Assembly (NCBI RefSeq): GCF_003024515.2
Contig: NZ_PYIX02000015.1
Span: 26,188 to 90,187 of the forward strand
DNA from: Acinetobacter sichuanensis
GTDB taxonomy: Bacteria; Pseudomonadota; Gammaproteobacteria; Pseudomonadales; Moraxellaceae
Length of the DNA: 64,000 nucleotides
Direction of reading: 5' to 3'
The notes beneath the pieces are model-generated. The model worked only from the letters and a program-made list of their open reading frames with translations. It was not told the DNA's origin and ran no database searches. Positions 15,629 to 24,006 of the stretch are shown here, in pieces (the stretch's first letter is position 1; each line of letters opens with the position of its first letter). Position numbers and translations under genes: made by a program.

Positions 15629-18604
15629 ATGATGAAAAAAAATTTACTTTGCTGCTGTATCCTCAGCCTTATGCCTATTTCTATGTCGACGTATAGTCAA
15701 GACATCCTTACACAGTCACCAACAATAAATACACCTGTAGAAATCATTACTGCTCCTATTCGTATTGAAACAGCGAAAGATGATGTTGCGATTCAACTTA
15801 AAAGCGTAAAAACCCAAGTTGAGATCATCAATGGTTTAGCTGAAACCACTTTAGAAATGCAGTTATATAATCCAAACCAACGCCAACTTGAAGGAACTTT
15901 AGAATTTCCTTTACAAGAAGGACAGCAAATTACAGCTCTGGCTTTGGACATCAATGGTGAAATGCGTGATGCAGTCCCTGTTCCTAAAGCCAAAGGTCAG
16001 CAAGTGTTTGAAGCAATTGAACGCCGTAATATAGACCCTGCTCTACTTGAACAAACGCAAGGAAATAATTTTAAACTTCGTGTCTATCCAATTCCTGCAC
16101 AAGGCACACGCACAGTACGTATTCGTTATCAAGAAACACTGAGCCAAAATGCGCAAGGAAAACTGTATCGCCTCCCTTTACAATTTGCCAATACAGTCAG
16201 TCATTATGAGTTGACGATTTTAGGCAAAGGACTTGAAGCAGCACCTCAAAGTCAGCAGCTTAGTTTTAAACCCAAAGCAGACAACACCTATATTGCTGAA
16301 TTAAAAAATCCAAAATTCAATCAATTCAAATATATTGATGTCAGTATACCTGCCCCTAAAAATGCACAAATTTTCACACAACATTTAAATAATGCTGATT
16401 ATTTTTATGCAGAAATTCCAGTGGTTGAATTTACTCAAAAACGTCAACTTCCACAGCATATTGGTATCTTGTGGGATGCTTCTTTATCTGCTCAACAACG
16501 TGACTTACAAAGTGAACTTGCTTTATTAGAAAGCTACTTTCAACACGTACAAAATGCAGATATTGAGTTAACTTTATTACGTCAGCGAGCTTCAACGCCT
16601 ATTCGTTTTAAAGTTCAAAATGGCGACTGGCATGAGCTTAAAAAATATTTACAAAACATCGTATATGATGGTGCAACCAATCTTTCAGATTGGAAAAATA
16701 ACAATACAATTCAAGAATATTTGTTGTTCAGTGATGCTTTAGAAAATTATGGCACTCAAACAGCCCCTCAACTCAAAGCTCAGCAACGCTTATATAGCAT
16801 TCAAGCCAATGCTAATCTTCTCAACCATCAAACACTTCGCCAACTTGCTGAAAAAAATCATGGGCAATATCTTCATTGGAGTACACCTGAAGAGTTTAAA
16901 CAAGCACAATACAATTTGATCCATGACCGTAGTCGTTTACTTGAAGTACAAGGAAATGGTGTAAGTGATCTACACATTCCATCTTATTTCCCTGAAAATG
17001 GCATTGTTCGTGTATTTGGTCGCTACACTCCTCTCATTGGAGAGCAAGCTCAACTGCAACTCAAATTACAAAATGGTCGTCAAGTTCAAGAAACTCGCTT
17101 AGCATTTAAAAATGCGTCATCAAGCCAACAAATTGCGGCACTTTGGGCAAAAGAAAAAATTGCTGAACTTTTAACTCAACCCACATTAAATGAACAAAAA
17201 ATTCAAGCTTTAGGTCAACAATTTAATATTGTGACACCGAATACCTCATTGATTGTACTCGAAAATATAAGCGATTATATTCAATATGATATTCAACCAC
17301 CAACGAGTCTAAAAGCTGAGTTTGATCAAGCCATTCAGCAAAAAAAAGAGAGTTTGCAACAAAAGCAACAACATGCCCTGACAGAAAGCATTCAAGCCTA
17401 CCAAGAACATCAAGAATGGTGGGAAACTGATTTTCCTAAGACAAAGTTAAAAAAACCACTCTTTAGGCGAGCTGAGAGTCAGAATAATGCGCCTGTGGTT
17501 GAAGTCGCTCCTGTTGAACCGTTCGTTGACTCACCTCCACAGCCTGCACCACCCGCGCCCGAACCTGTAACTGCAACTGTAACAACAGAATCAAGAGCAA
17601 TTGCGGCGGCAGATGCTTTAGAGCAGCACCAAGCTCAACAAAGCCAAAAAGTGGAAGAGAAAAGAGTCACACAAAATAATATTACAATTGAAATTCAACC
17701 GTGGAAAGACGATGCACCTTATGTGGCTCGTTTAGAAAAAGCATCCAAACAAAACGCTTATCAAATTTATCTAGATGAACGTGCAAATCACTTAAATAAT
17801 CCTTCATTTTATTTAACTGTAGCAGATCTATTACAGCAAAAAGGACTCAACCAAGAAGCGATTCAAGTCGTTTCTAATTTGGCAGAATTAAATTTAGAAA
17901 ATCGTCATGTATTGCGTTTATTAGGACAACAATTGATGTTGTTCAAACAATATAATGATGCGATTGCCATTTACCAAAAAGTCCTAAAAATGGCAGAAGA
18001 AGAACCGCAGTCTTGGCGTGATTTGGCTTTAGCTTATGCTGAAAATAAACAATATGATGATGCGATTCGCACACTCTATCATGTAGTTAGCCACCCTTGG
18101 GATGGACGTTTTGGTGGGATTCATCTTATTGCTACAGATGAGCTGAATAACCTCATTCTCAAAGCACCGCAAAGCCCTGCGATTAAAGATATTGATCCTC
18201 AACTGATTCGAAATTTACCTGTAGGCATTCGCGTTGTTTTAACATGGGACAGTGATAACTCAGATATGGATCTTTGGGTAATTGATCCAAATAATGAAAA
18301 AACGTTTTATTCAAATCCACTTAGTGCGCAAGGTGGTAAAATTTCCGATGATTTTACAGGTGGTTACGGTCCTGAAGTGTTTTGGCTAAAACAACCAATG
18401 AAAGGTGAATATACCATCAAGGCGCATTATTATGGAGATCACCAACAAATTGTCACAGGACCAACAACTGCATTTGTGCGCTTAATTCGCCATTGGGGTA
18501 CACCACAACAAAGTGAGCATATTTTACGAGTCAAAATGACCAAAGATCGTTTAGAAACCGATAATGATGAAGCGGTATTGATTGGTAAATTTAAGGTCAA
18601 TTAA
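15629..18604 (+). CDS. VIT - VWA - TPR - DUF2135 multidomain surface/periplasmic protein
   Basis: A 991-residue protein with an N-terminal signal-like segment (Cys-rich, LLCCCILSLMPIS). It has a VIT domain (about 40-170) followed by a von Willebrand A domain with an intact metal-ion-dependent adhesion site: D283-x-S285-x-S287, T350 (DGATNL) and D369 (LFSDAL). Next come a Gln-rich helical stretch, a Pro-rich linker (about 625-655), TPR-like repeats (about 730-830) and a C-terminal DUF2135 domain with TWDSDNSDMDLWV. VIT-VWA proteins bind protein ligands in a metal-dependent way; DUF2135 resembles E. coli YfaP. It is probably exported and acts on the cell surface or in the periplasm. A terminator follows, so the gene is likely transcribed alone. 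Confidence 0.8.
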   Translation: MMKKNLLCCCILSLMPISMSTYSQDILTQSPTINTPVEIITAPIRIETAKDDVAIQLKSVKTQVEIINGLAETTLEMQLYNPNQRQLEGTLEFPLQEGQQITALALDINGEMRDAVPVPKAKGQQVFEAIERRNIDPALLEQTQGNNFKLRVYPIPAQGTRTVRIRYQETLSQNAQGKLYRLPLQFANTVSHYELTILGKGLEAAPQSQQLSFKPKADNTYIAELKNPKFNQFKYIDVSIPAPKNAQIFTQHLNNADYFYAEIPVVEFTQKRQLPQHIGILWDASLSAQQRDLQSELALLESYFQHVQNADIELTLLRQRASTPIRFKVQNGDWHELKKYLQNIVYDGATNLSDWKNNNTIQEYLLFSDALENYGTQTAPQLKAQQRLYSIQANANLLNHQTLRQLAEKNHGQYLHWSTPEEFKQAQYNLIHDRSRLLEVQGNGVSDLHIPSYFPENGIVRVFGRYTPLIGEQAQLQLKLQNGRQVQETRLAFKNASSSQQIAALWAKEKIAELLTQPTLNEQKIQALGQQFNIVTPNTSLIVLENISDYIQYDIQPPTSLKAEFDQAIQQKKESLQQKQQHALTESIQAYQEHQEWWETDFPKTKLKKPLFRRAESQNNAPVVEVAPVEPFVDSPPQPAPPAPEPVTATVTTESRAIAAADALEQHQAQQSQKVEEKRVTQNNITIEIQPWKDDAPYVARLEKASKQNAYQIYLDERANHLNNPSFYLTVADLLQQKGLNQEAIQVVSNLAELNLENRHVLRLLGQQLMLFKQYNDAIAIYQKVLKMAEEEPQSWRDLALAYAENKQYDDAIRTLYHVVSHPWDGRFGGIHLIATDELNNLILKAPQSPAIKDIDPQLIRNLPVGIRVVLTWDSDNSDMDLWVIDPNNEKTFYSNPLSAQGGKISDDFTGGYGPEVFWLKQPMKGEYTIKAHYYGDHQQIVTGPTTAFVRLIRHWGTPQQSEHILRVKMTKDRLETDNDEAVLIGKFKVN

Positions 18605-18627
18605 GAAGAAATTATGAAGCTTTTCAT

Positions 18628-18664
18628 CCATCCAAAGTGACTTAATTTTGGATGGTTTTTTTAA
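18628..18664 (+). terminator. Terminator after the VIT-VWA gene
   Basis: CCATCCAAA pairs with TTTGGATGG, followed by a T-run, 24 bp after the stop codon. Confidence 0.85.
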
Positions 18665-18908
18665 TATTATTTTTTAGTGTTAAATAAAAACCACATGTAA
18701 ACAACATGTTAAAAATAACAAACAGGCATAACACTTTTGTTCGTTTTGTCATCAGAATGATATATATACTCACATTACAACACAAAATTTAAAGAAAACA
18801 CGACCTACAACTATTTACTTTATATTTTTATACCACTTATGATGAAAGCACGTTGAAAACTAAAAAATTTCTTTCAGGAAGAAATAGATTAAAAAAGGTT
18901 TTGTGTTA
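18665..18908. other. AT-rich intergenic region upstream of the Sel1 gene
   Basis: No gene is seen. The stretch contains an ACATGT-containing imperfect dyad around 18693-18708 (ACATGTaaacaACATGT, a direct repeat of a palindromic hexamer) and presumably the promoter of the Sel1-repeat gene. No promoter could be assigned with confidence. Confidence 0.3.
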
Positions 18909-19706
18909 ATGAAAAAAATCCTACTCTCTACATTACTCAGCTTCTCATGTGCAACTGTTTTTGCAGCTCCACAGCAAGCGCCTATCGACCCTAAGTTTGC
19001 AAAAGTTGAACAACTGATTGAGAAAAAAGACTTTAATGCTGCTTATAAAGAACTCGAAAGTCTTTCAAAAGCAGGCGATGCTCAAGCTTTATATAATTTA
19101 GCATTTCTAACACAAGCAGGAAAAGGCACAACCAAAGACGATAAAAAAGCCATTTCGTATTATCAACAATCTTCAGATAAAGGCTATTCTGTTGCAAGTT
19201 ATGCACTTGCTAAAGCGTATCAAACAGGTGAGTTAGGGGTTAAACAGGACTTAGTCAAAGCGCGCCAATATTTAGAAAAATCATCGCAACAAGGTTTTGC
19301 TGATGCGACTGTAGAATATGCTGTATTGCTATTTTCAGAAGATAAAGCTGCATCTGATAAATTAGCATTACAAAAACTTGATCCGCTGATTAAAAGTGGT
19401 AATTTACAAGCCATTCATGCCAAAGCTTTATATGACATGACACAAGGTTTTAAATCAAAACGCATTGAACTGGTACAACAAGGGGTAAAATCAATTCAAG
19501 GTTTAGCACAAAAAGGCTATCTCCCTGCATTATTGGCACTTGCAAATATGATGGTTAAAGGCGAAATTATTGAACAAAACCTACCTGAAGCAAAAAGAAT
19601 TTATGAAGCTTTGGCGAAACAAAATATCCCAAATGCCAAAGAAGCAATCGAATCTATTAATAAAATAATGGCAGAACAAGCTAAAAAACCTGCTGCAAAA
19701 AAATAA
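18909..19706 (+). CDS. Sel1-repeat (SLR) periplasmic protein
   Basis: A 265-residue protein with signal peptide MKKILLSTLLSFSCATVFAA followed by Sel1-like helical repeats (AGDAQALYNLAFLTQAGKG; KGYSVASYALAKAYQTGE; QGFADATVEYAVLLFSED; KGYLPALLALANMMVKGE). The tail is basic (AEQAKKPAAKK). Sel1 solenoids are scaffolds for protein-protein interaction in the periplasm. The ATG at 18909 gives a clean signal peptide; a GTG two codons upstream is less likely. A terminator follows at 19726. Confidence 0.85.
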   Translation: MKKILLSTLLSFSCATVFAAPQQAPIDPKFAKVEQLIEKKDFNAAYKELESLSKAGDAQALYNLAFLTQAGKGTTKDDKKAISYYQQSSDKGYSVASYALAKAYQTGELGVKQDLVKARQYLEKSSQQGFADATVEYAVLLFSEDKAASDKLALQKLDPLIKSGNLQAIHAKALYDMTQGFKSKRIELVQQGVKSIQGLAQKGYLPALLALANMMVKGEIIEQNLPEAKRIYEALAKQNIPNAKEAIESINKIMAEQAKKPAAKK

Positions 19707-19725
19707 GCGATTTTTTAATCTCGTC

Positions 19726-19755
19726 GAAGTGGTGGCATATGCTGCCACTTTTTTT
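19726..19755 (+). terminator. Terminator after the Sel1-repeat gene
   Basis: The stem AAGTGG(T)GGC/GC(T)GCCACTT has an ATAT loop and a run of T. Confidence 0.8.
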
Positions 19756-19793
19756 ATTTTTATAAAAATTAGCTTTTTCATCAAACTGATAGT

Positions 19794-19803
19794 TACCCCC
19801 TAC
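19794..19803 (+). promoter_or_regulatory. TACCCCCTAC element upstream of the prs-like gene
   Basis: This G/C-rich decamer stands out from AT-rich surroundings 110 bp before the prs-like ATG. An identical decamer occurs upstream of the NrtR-like gene (22471-22480). It is a candidate regulator half-site shared by the NAD-salvage genes; not palindromic, and unproven. Confidence 0.3.
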
Positions 19804-19912
19804 TTTCTCTTAGAACACATCGTTATTTTTTGTAAACTCATCTTGATAAATATATTGTCTTTATGACACTATATATGTATTGGCAGTTAGCCACTAAAAA
19901 GAGATATACACC

Positions 19913-20818
19913 ATGTCTATCCAACTCAAAGATGTAAATAACAATATTATTGAAGTACAAAACCTGCAATTTTCAGGTGGTGAACGCCATATTCAAATTG
20001 CCGCAGCGGATTTAACCCAACTGGCAGGTCTTGTTCAGGTACAGGCAAAACTCAACAACAGTCAGGATGTGATGGATTATCTATTGCTAGAAAATGTTTT
20101 GCTGAATCAAGGTTTAAGTATTGCATTGGAAATTCCTTATTTTCCTTATGCCCGTCAGGATCGGGTCTGTGCAACAGGTCAGGCATTTTCCCTAGACGTC
20201 ATGAGTAAACTTTTAAATATCAATGCTGAACAGTTTCCTCAGCAACGTCAGTCCATCACCGTCTGGGATGCACATAGCTGTGTGACTGAAAAATTATTAC
20301 ATGAAAATACGCATTTTTTAGAGATTAAAAATGTGCAACCGAGTGACATTATTTTACAAAGCATCGAATTAACAGAGATTTTAAAAGCTGAAAATGCAGT
20401 ATTGATTTGCCCTGATGCAGGTGCAAGACAACGCAGCAAAAACATTGCCAAAGCGATCAATGCCTTAAGACAACAACCGATTGAGGTGATTTATTGCGAC
20501 AAAAAGCGTAATCCCGAAACGGGAAAAATCATGAATTCACATGTCAATGCAACCGATTTGCGTGGCAAAGTTGCGGTCATTACCGACGACATCTGTGATG
20601 GTGGCGCAACCTTTAAAGGCATTGCGGAAGAACTGAAAAAACTGAATTGTGAACATGTAGTGCTTTATGTCACCCACGGCATTTTCAGCAAAGGTTTTGA
20701 GGTTTTTACAGGATTGGTCGATCAGATTTTTACTACTGACAGTTTTGCTCAGACTGAGCATGACAATCTGACCGTCATCAACTTTAGTGCAAATGCATGC
20801 TTAAATTTTGGAGAATAA
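19913..20818 (+). CDS. Ribose-phosphate pyrophosphokinase-like protein of the NAD-salvage cluster
   Basis: A 301-residue member of the PRPP-synthetase family, divergent from housekeeping Prs. It has the ATP-site motif PYFPYARQDR, the substrate-site segment VWDAHS in place of the usual VDLHA, and a PRPP-binding loop ITDDICDGGATF in place of DDMIDTGGT. It overlaps functionally with the nadV gene that starts 2 bp after its stop (its last codons hold the nadV ribosome-binding site), so the two are co-translated. The expected role is to supply PRPP for nicotinamide salvage. The same family pairing occurs in the phage NARP1 system, where the Prs-like enzyme makes ADP-ribose pyrophosphate; which substrate applies here cannot be told by eye. 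Confidence 0.8.
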   Translation: MSIQLKDVNNNIIEVQNLQFSGGERHIQIAAADLTQLAGLVQVQAKLNNSQDVMDYLLLENVLLNQGLSIALEIPYFPYARQDRVCATGQAFSLDVMSKLLNINAEQFPQQRQSITVWDAHSCVTEKLLHENTHFLEIKNVQPSDIILQSIELTEILKAENAVLICPDAGARQRSKNIAKAINALRQQPIEVIYCDKKRNPETGKIMNSHVNATDLRGKVAVITDDICDGGATFKGIAEELKKLNCEHVVLYVTHGIFSKGFEVFTGLVDQIFTTDSFAQTEHDNLTVINFSANACLNFGE

Positions 20819-20820
20819 CA

Positions 20821-22317
20821 ATGAGCTTAAAAATAAATCCACTGAATGCCATCGACTTTTATAAAGCAGATCACAGACGCCAATACCCTGTGGGCACTGA
20901 ATATGTTTATGCCAACTTTACGCCACGCTCGGCGAAATTGGCAAAAATGTTGCCTGATTTTGATGACAAAGTTGTCTTCTTTGGTTTACAGGGTTTTATC
21001 AAACACTTTTTGATCGAAACATGGAATGAAGGCTTTTTTCAGCAAGATAAAAACAAAGTGGTTAACGCCTATAAACGCCGTATGGACAATGCTTTGGGTG
21101 ATGGTGCGATTCCTGTTGACCACATTGAAGCTTTACACGATTTAGGTTATTTGCCTATTCTCATCAAAGCCTTAGATGAAGGCAGCCGTGTCAATATGCG
21201 TGTACCTGTGTTGACGATTATCAATACTTTGCCTGATTTTTTTTGGCTGACCAATTATTTGGAAACGGTGTTAAGTGCTGAACTTTGGAAAAGCTGTACT
21301 ACTGCAAGCATTGCTTTTGAATACAAACGCTTACTGACAGACAATGCCAATAAAACAGGTGCACCACTCGATTTTGTGCCTGTACAAGGACATGATTTTA
21401 GTAGTCGTGGTATGAGTGGTATTTATGATGCCACCCAAAATGGCGTGGGTCACCTGACGAGCTTTATTGGCACAGATGCGGTGTCTGCGATTGATTTTGC
21501 TGAGGAATATTACAATGCCGAAGGGGTTATTGGTGTTTCTGTTCCCGCAACCGAACACAGCGTGATGTGTATGGGCAGCGAGGACAATGAAATTGATACT
21601 TTCCGCCGATTAATCACTGAACTTTATCCTTCAGGCGTGGTTAGCATTGTGTCGGATACTTGGGACTTTTGGCGAGTCATCACAGAATTTACGGTTGAAC
21701 TCAAAGCTGAAATTTTAGCGCGTCAGCCAAATGCAATGGGATTGGCGAAATTGGTGTTCCGTCCTGATTCAGGCGATCCTGTAAAAATCATTTGTGGTGA
21801 CCCTGATGCTGAAGTTGGCAGTCCTGCCTACAAAGGTGCTGTGGAATGTTTATGGGAAATCTTTGGTGGCACAACAACGGATAAAGGCTATAAAGTTTTA
21901 AATGAACGTGTGGGTTTGATTTATGGTGACTCGATCACTTTGGAGCGAGCAGCCAACATTCTCAAGCAACTAGAAGCTAAAGGTTTTGCGTCAAATAATT
22001 TAGTGTTTGGGATCGGTAGTTATACTTATAATTACATGACTCGTGACACTTTTGGTTTTGCGGTCAAAGCCACTTGGGGACAGGTCAATGGCGTTGCTCG
22101 GGAGTTGTTTAAAGACCCGATTACTGACTCAGGGATTAAAAAATCGGCAAAAGGTTTACTGCGTGTTGAAAAATCGGTAAATGGTTTTGAGTTGTTTGAT
22201 CAGCAATCTGCCGAGCAAGAGCAACAAGGCGAATTAAAAACAGTGTTTGAAAATGGTCAGTTGATTCGTGAATGCAGTTTGGATGAGATTCGGGAGCGAT
22301 TGGCGAATGAATTGTAA
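20821..22317 (+). CDS. nadV: Nicotinamide phosphoribosyltransferase NadV
   Basis: A 498-residue NAMPT-family enzyme that joins nicotinamide and PRPP to nicotinamide mononucleotide. Family motifs are clear: FFGLQGFIKHF, GHDFSSRGMSG, the SVPATEHSVMCMG segment carrying the catalytic-site His, VSDTWDFW, and FRPDSGDPVKI. The ATG at 20821 is preceded by GGAG 7 nt upstream; the in-frame upstream extension to 20797 lies inside the prs-like gene and is rejected. It forms a tight operon with the prs-like gene. The Nudix/NrtR regulator follows after a 214-bp gap. Confidence 0.92.
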   Translation: MSLKINPLNAIDFYKADHRRQYPVGTEYVYANFTPRSAKLAKMLPDFDDKVVFFGLQGFIKHFLIETWNEGFFQQDKNKVVNAYKRRMDNALGDGAIPVDHIEALHDLGYLPILIKALDEGSRVNMRVPVLTIINTLPDFFWLTNYLETVLSAELWKSCTTASIAFEYKRLLTDNANKTGAPLDFVPVQGHDFSSRGMSGIYDATQNGVGHLTSFIGTDAVSAIDFAEEYYNAEGVIGVSVPATEHSVMCMGSEDNEIDTFRRLITELYPSGVVSIVSDTWDFWRVITEFTVELKAEILARQPNAMGLAKLVFRPDSGDPVKIICGDPDAEVGSPAYKGAVECLWEIFGGTTTDKGYKVLNERVGLIYGDSITLERAANILKQLEAKGFASNNLVFGIGSYTYNYMTRDTFGFAVKATWGQVNGVARELFKDPITDSGIKKSAKGLLRVEKSVNGFELFDQQSAEQEQQGELKTVFENGQLIRECSLDEIRERLANEL

Positions 22318-22340
22318 ATTGTAAAATCATCATCGAAAAA

Positions 22341-22376
22341 TGATCCTTAAAATCTAACTTTAGGTTTCAAGGATCA
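22341..22376. repeat. Inverted repeat downstream of nadV
   Basis: TGATCCTT and AAGGATCA form a perfect 8-bp stem separated by 20 nt that themselves contain a smaller dyad (CTAA-c-TTTAG). There is no T-run, so it could be a factor-independent stem-loop or an mRNA-protecting hairpin 23 bp after the nadV stop. Confidence 0.5.
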
Positions 22377-22470
22377 ACCATTGCAATACTGCAATTAATA
22401 GTCGTTGATTCAAATTTCATCATCATAAATCCTCGATTGCAGTCAAACAAATTTGAAAACACTTGGCGAA

Positions 22471-22480
22471 TACCCCCTAC
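22471..22480 (+). promoter_or_regulatory. TACCCCCTAC element upstream of the NrtR-like gene
   Basis: Identical to the decamer at 19794-19803 upstream of the prs-like gene; here it lies 52 bp before the GTG start. Candidate common regulatory site; unproven. Confidence 0.3.
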
Positions 22481-22531
22481 CCTGTAATAATCCGAATACT
22501 CATCCACGTTTAAAATAAAGCGAGCCATACC

Positions 22532-23287
22532 GTGACGTTTACATCTGAACAGGAATTTTTATCCAACTACAATAAAAAAGACTTTGATGCACCTTTGTTC
22601 ACAGTGGATATGGCGATTTTTTCTGTTGATGCAGGGCAACTGCAAGTGTTACTGATCAAACGTTCTAATTTTCCTCAAAAAGATCAATGGGCTTTGCCGG
22701 GTGGTTTTGTCGATTTATCGAAAGATACTGACTTGATGGCTTCTGCTCATCGTAAATTGGTGGAAAAAACAGGACTCAAGTCACCACATTTGGAACAGGT
22801 CGGGACTGTAGGCAATGCCACACGTGACCCACGAGGTTGGGCAGTCACTTCTTTGTATTTTGCCCTGATTGACTTCAAAGCGTTTCAACGCATTGCCACT
22901 GAGCAGACTGAATACAGTGAGTGGTTTTCTATTGCCGATGCCAAAAAATTGGATTTAGCCTTTGATCATTTACAACTTTTGGATATGGCGGTGGAGCGTC
23001 TCAGCAGTAAAGCCCGTTATACTGCGCTGCCTGCGAGTTTAATGCCTGAACTCTTTACCCTGACTGAATTACAGCAGATTTATGAAATCATTTTAGGGCA
23101 AAGTTTAGAGAAGAAATCGTTTAGACGTCGCATGATTGAAGCAGGTGCAGTTGAGGAAACGGATCAATCCAAAATTGCAGGTAAACGCCCTGCGCAGTTA
23201 TACAAATATGCTTTGGACAGTTTTGATTTTCATTTTCCACGCATTTTAGAATATCCACGTCAGCCTGTCGATCAGAGTGAAAATTAA
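22532..23287 (+). CDS. NrtR-like Nudix-domain transcriptional regulator of NAD metabolism
   Basis: A 251-residue protein: an N-terminal Nudix domain (about 20-150) and a C-terminal winged helix (about 165-240, including KKSFRRRMIEAG and GKRPAQLYKY). The Nudix box is degenerate. From GGFVDLSKD the first Glu is Lys, and the REUxEE core reads R74-K-L-V-E78-K, so two of three catalytic glutamates are missing. This fits NrtR regulators, which sense ADP-ribose or related nucleotides instead of hydrolysing them. The gene follows prs-nadV, its likely target. The start is GTG at 22532 with a weak ribosome-binding site. Confidence 0.85.
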   Translation: MTFTSEQEFLSNYNKKDFDAPLFTVDMAIFSVDAGQLQVLLIKRSNFPQKDQWALPGGFVDLSKDTDLMASAHRKLVEKTGLKSPHLEQVGTVGNATRDPRGWAVTSLYFALIDFKAFQRIATEQTEYSEWFSIADAKKLDLAFDHLQLLDMAVERLSSKARYTALPASLMPELFTLTELQQIYEIILGQSLEKKSFRRRMIEAGAVEETDQSKIAGKRPAQLYKYALDSFDFHFPRILEYPRQPVDQSEN

Positions 23288-23426
23288 ATAAAAGATGCAA
23301 AATGCCCAATGCTGTGCTGTACTAAAACTCTAGATCGTTTGATTTGATCACGTATTTGTAAAATTAGGATACAAGATTACTCGCGCGATCTATGCAACAA
23401 CTCAGCATAAAAGGACATCATGCGCC

Positions 23427-23996
23427 ATGAAAAACTATAAATTGCTGTACTTCATTCCGATCTGTTTAATCTTGCCTGCCTGTATTGACCTCAGGATTGG
23501 CGGGGAAAATTCAATTCCACAGGATCCCTATTACATTACCACCACGCCAATGATCATTAAAAATATCCAAATCCCCGTTGGCACAAAATTGACTTATGGC
23601 AATCAAAAATTTAAAACACTGCAACAAAATAAAATCATGCCTGAATCCAAACTGACAGATATTGAGTTTCCTGAAAATGCGAACATCACTTGGGGTGGCG
23701 TTCCGATCACACAAATCCATCAATTTTTTAATACTGAAATGCGGGGATACACCGTATATCCCGACTTTCAAAAAATGGATGTCAAAAATCAGAGTAATTT
23801 TTCCAAACGTTGGCAAAGTTGTGGCGATGGAATTGGGATTACCATCCGAAATACACAAGATTGGTCATTTAATAAAAATAATATTATAGATGTAGAGAGT
23901 TGTAGTGTGCTTTATCAAAGATATTTTAAAGATAATGCAGAGCAACAACAATTTCTTGATCAGCTCTATCATGAGTTAAAGCAAGTTCAGCCTTGA
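23427..23996 (+). CDS. Hypothetical lipoprotein, 189 aa
   Basis: It has an N-terminal lipobox (LILPAC, Cys at residue 19) after a hydrophobic segment, so it should be a lipid-anchored envelope protein. The mature region is mostly beta-like. It has two Cys (SCGDG and ESCSV) that may pair, and a C-terminal helix rich in Gln. No family recognised. It lies 10 bp upstream of the 206-residue hypothetical gene on the same strand and is probably co-transcribed with it. Confidence 0.65.
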   Translation: MKNYKLLYFIPICLILPACIDLRIGGENSIPQDPYYITTTPMIIKNIQIPVGTKLTYGNQKFKTLQQNKIMPESKLTDIEFPENANITWGGVPITQIHQFFNTEMRGYTVYPDFQKMDVKNQSNFSKRWQSCGDGIGITIRNTQDWSFNKNNIIDVESCSVLYQRYFKDNAEQQQFLDQLYHELKQVQP

Positions 23997-24006
23997 GATG
24001 ATTTAA

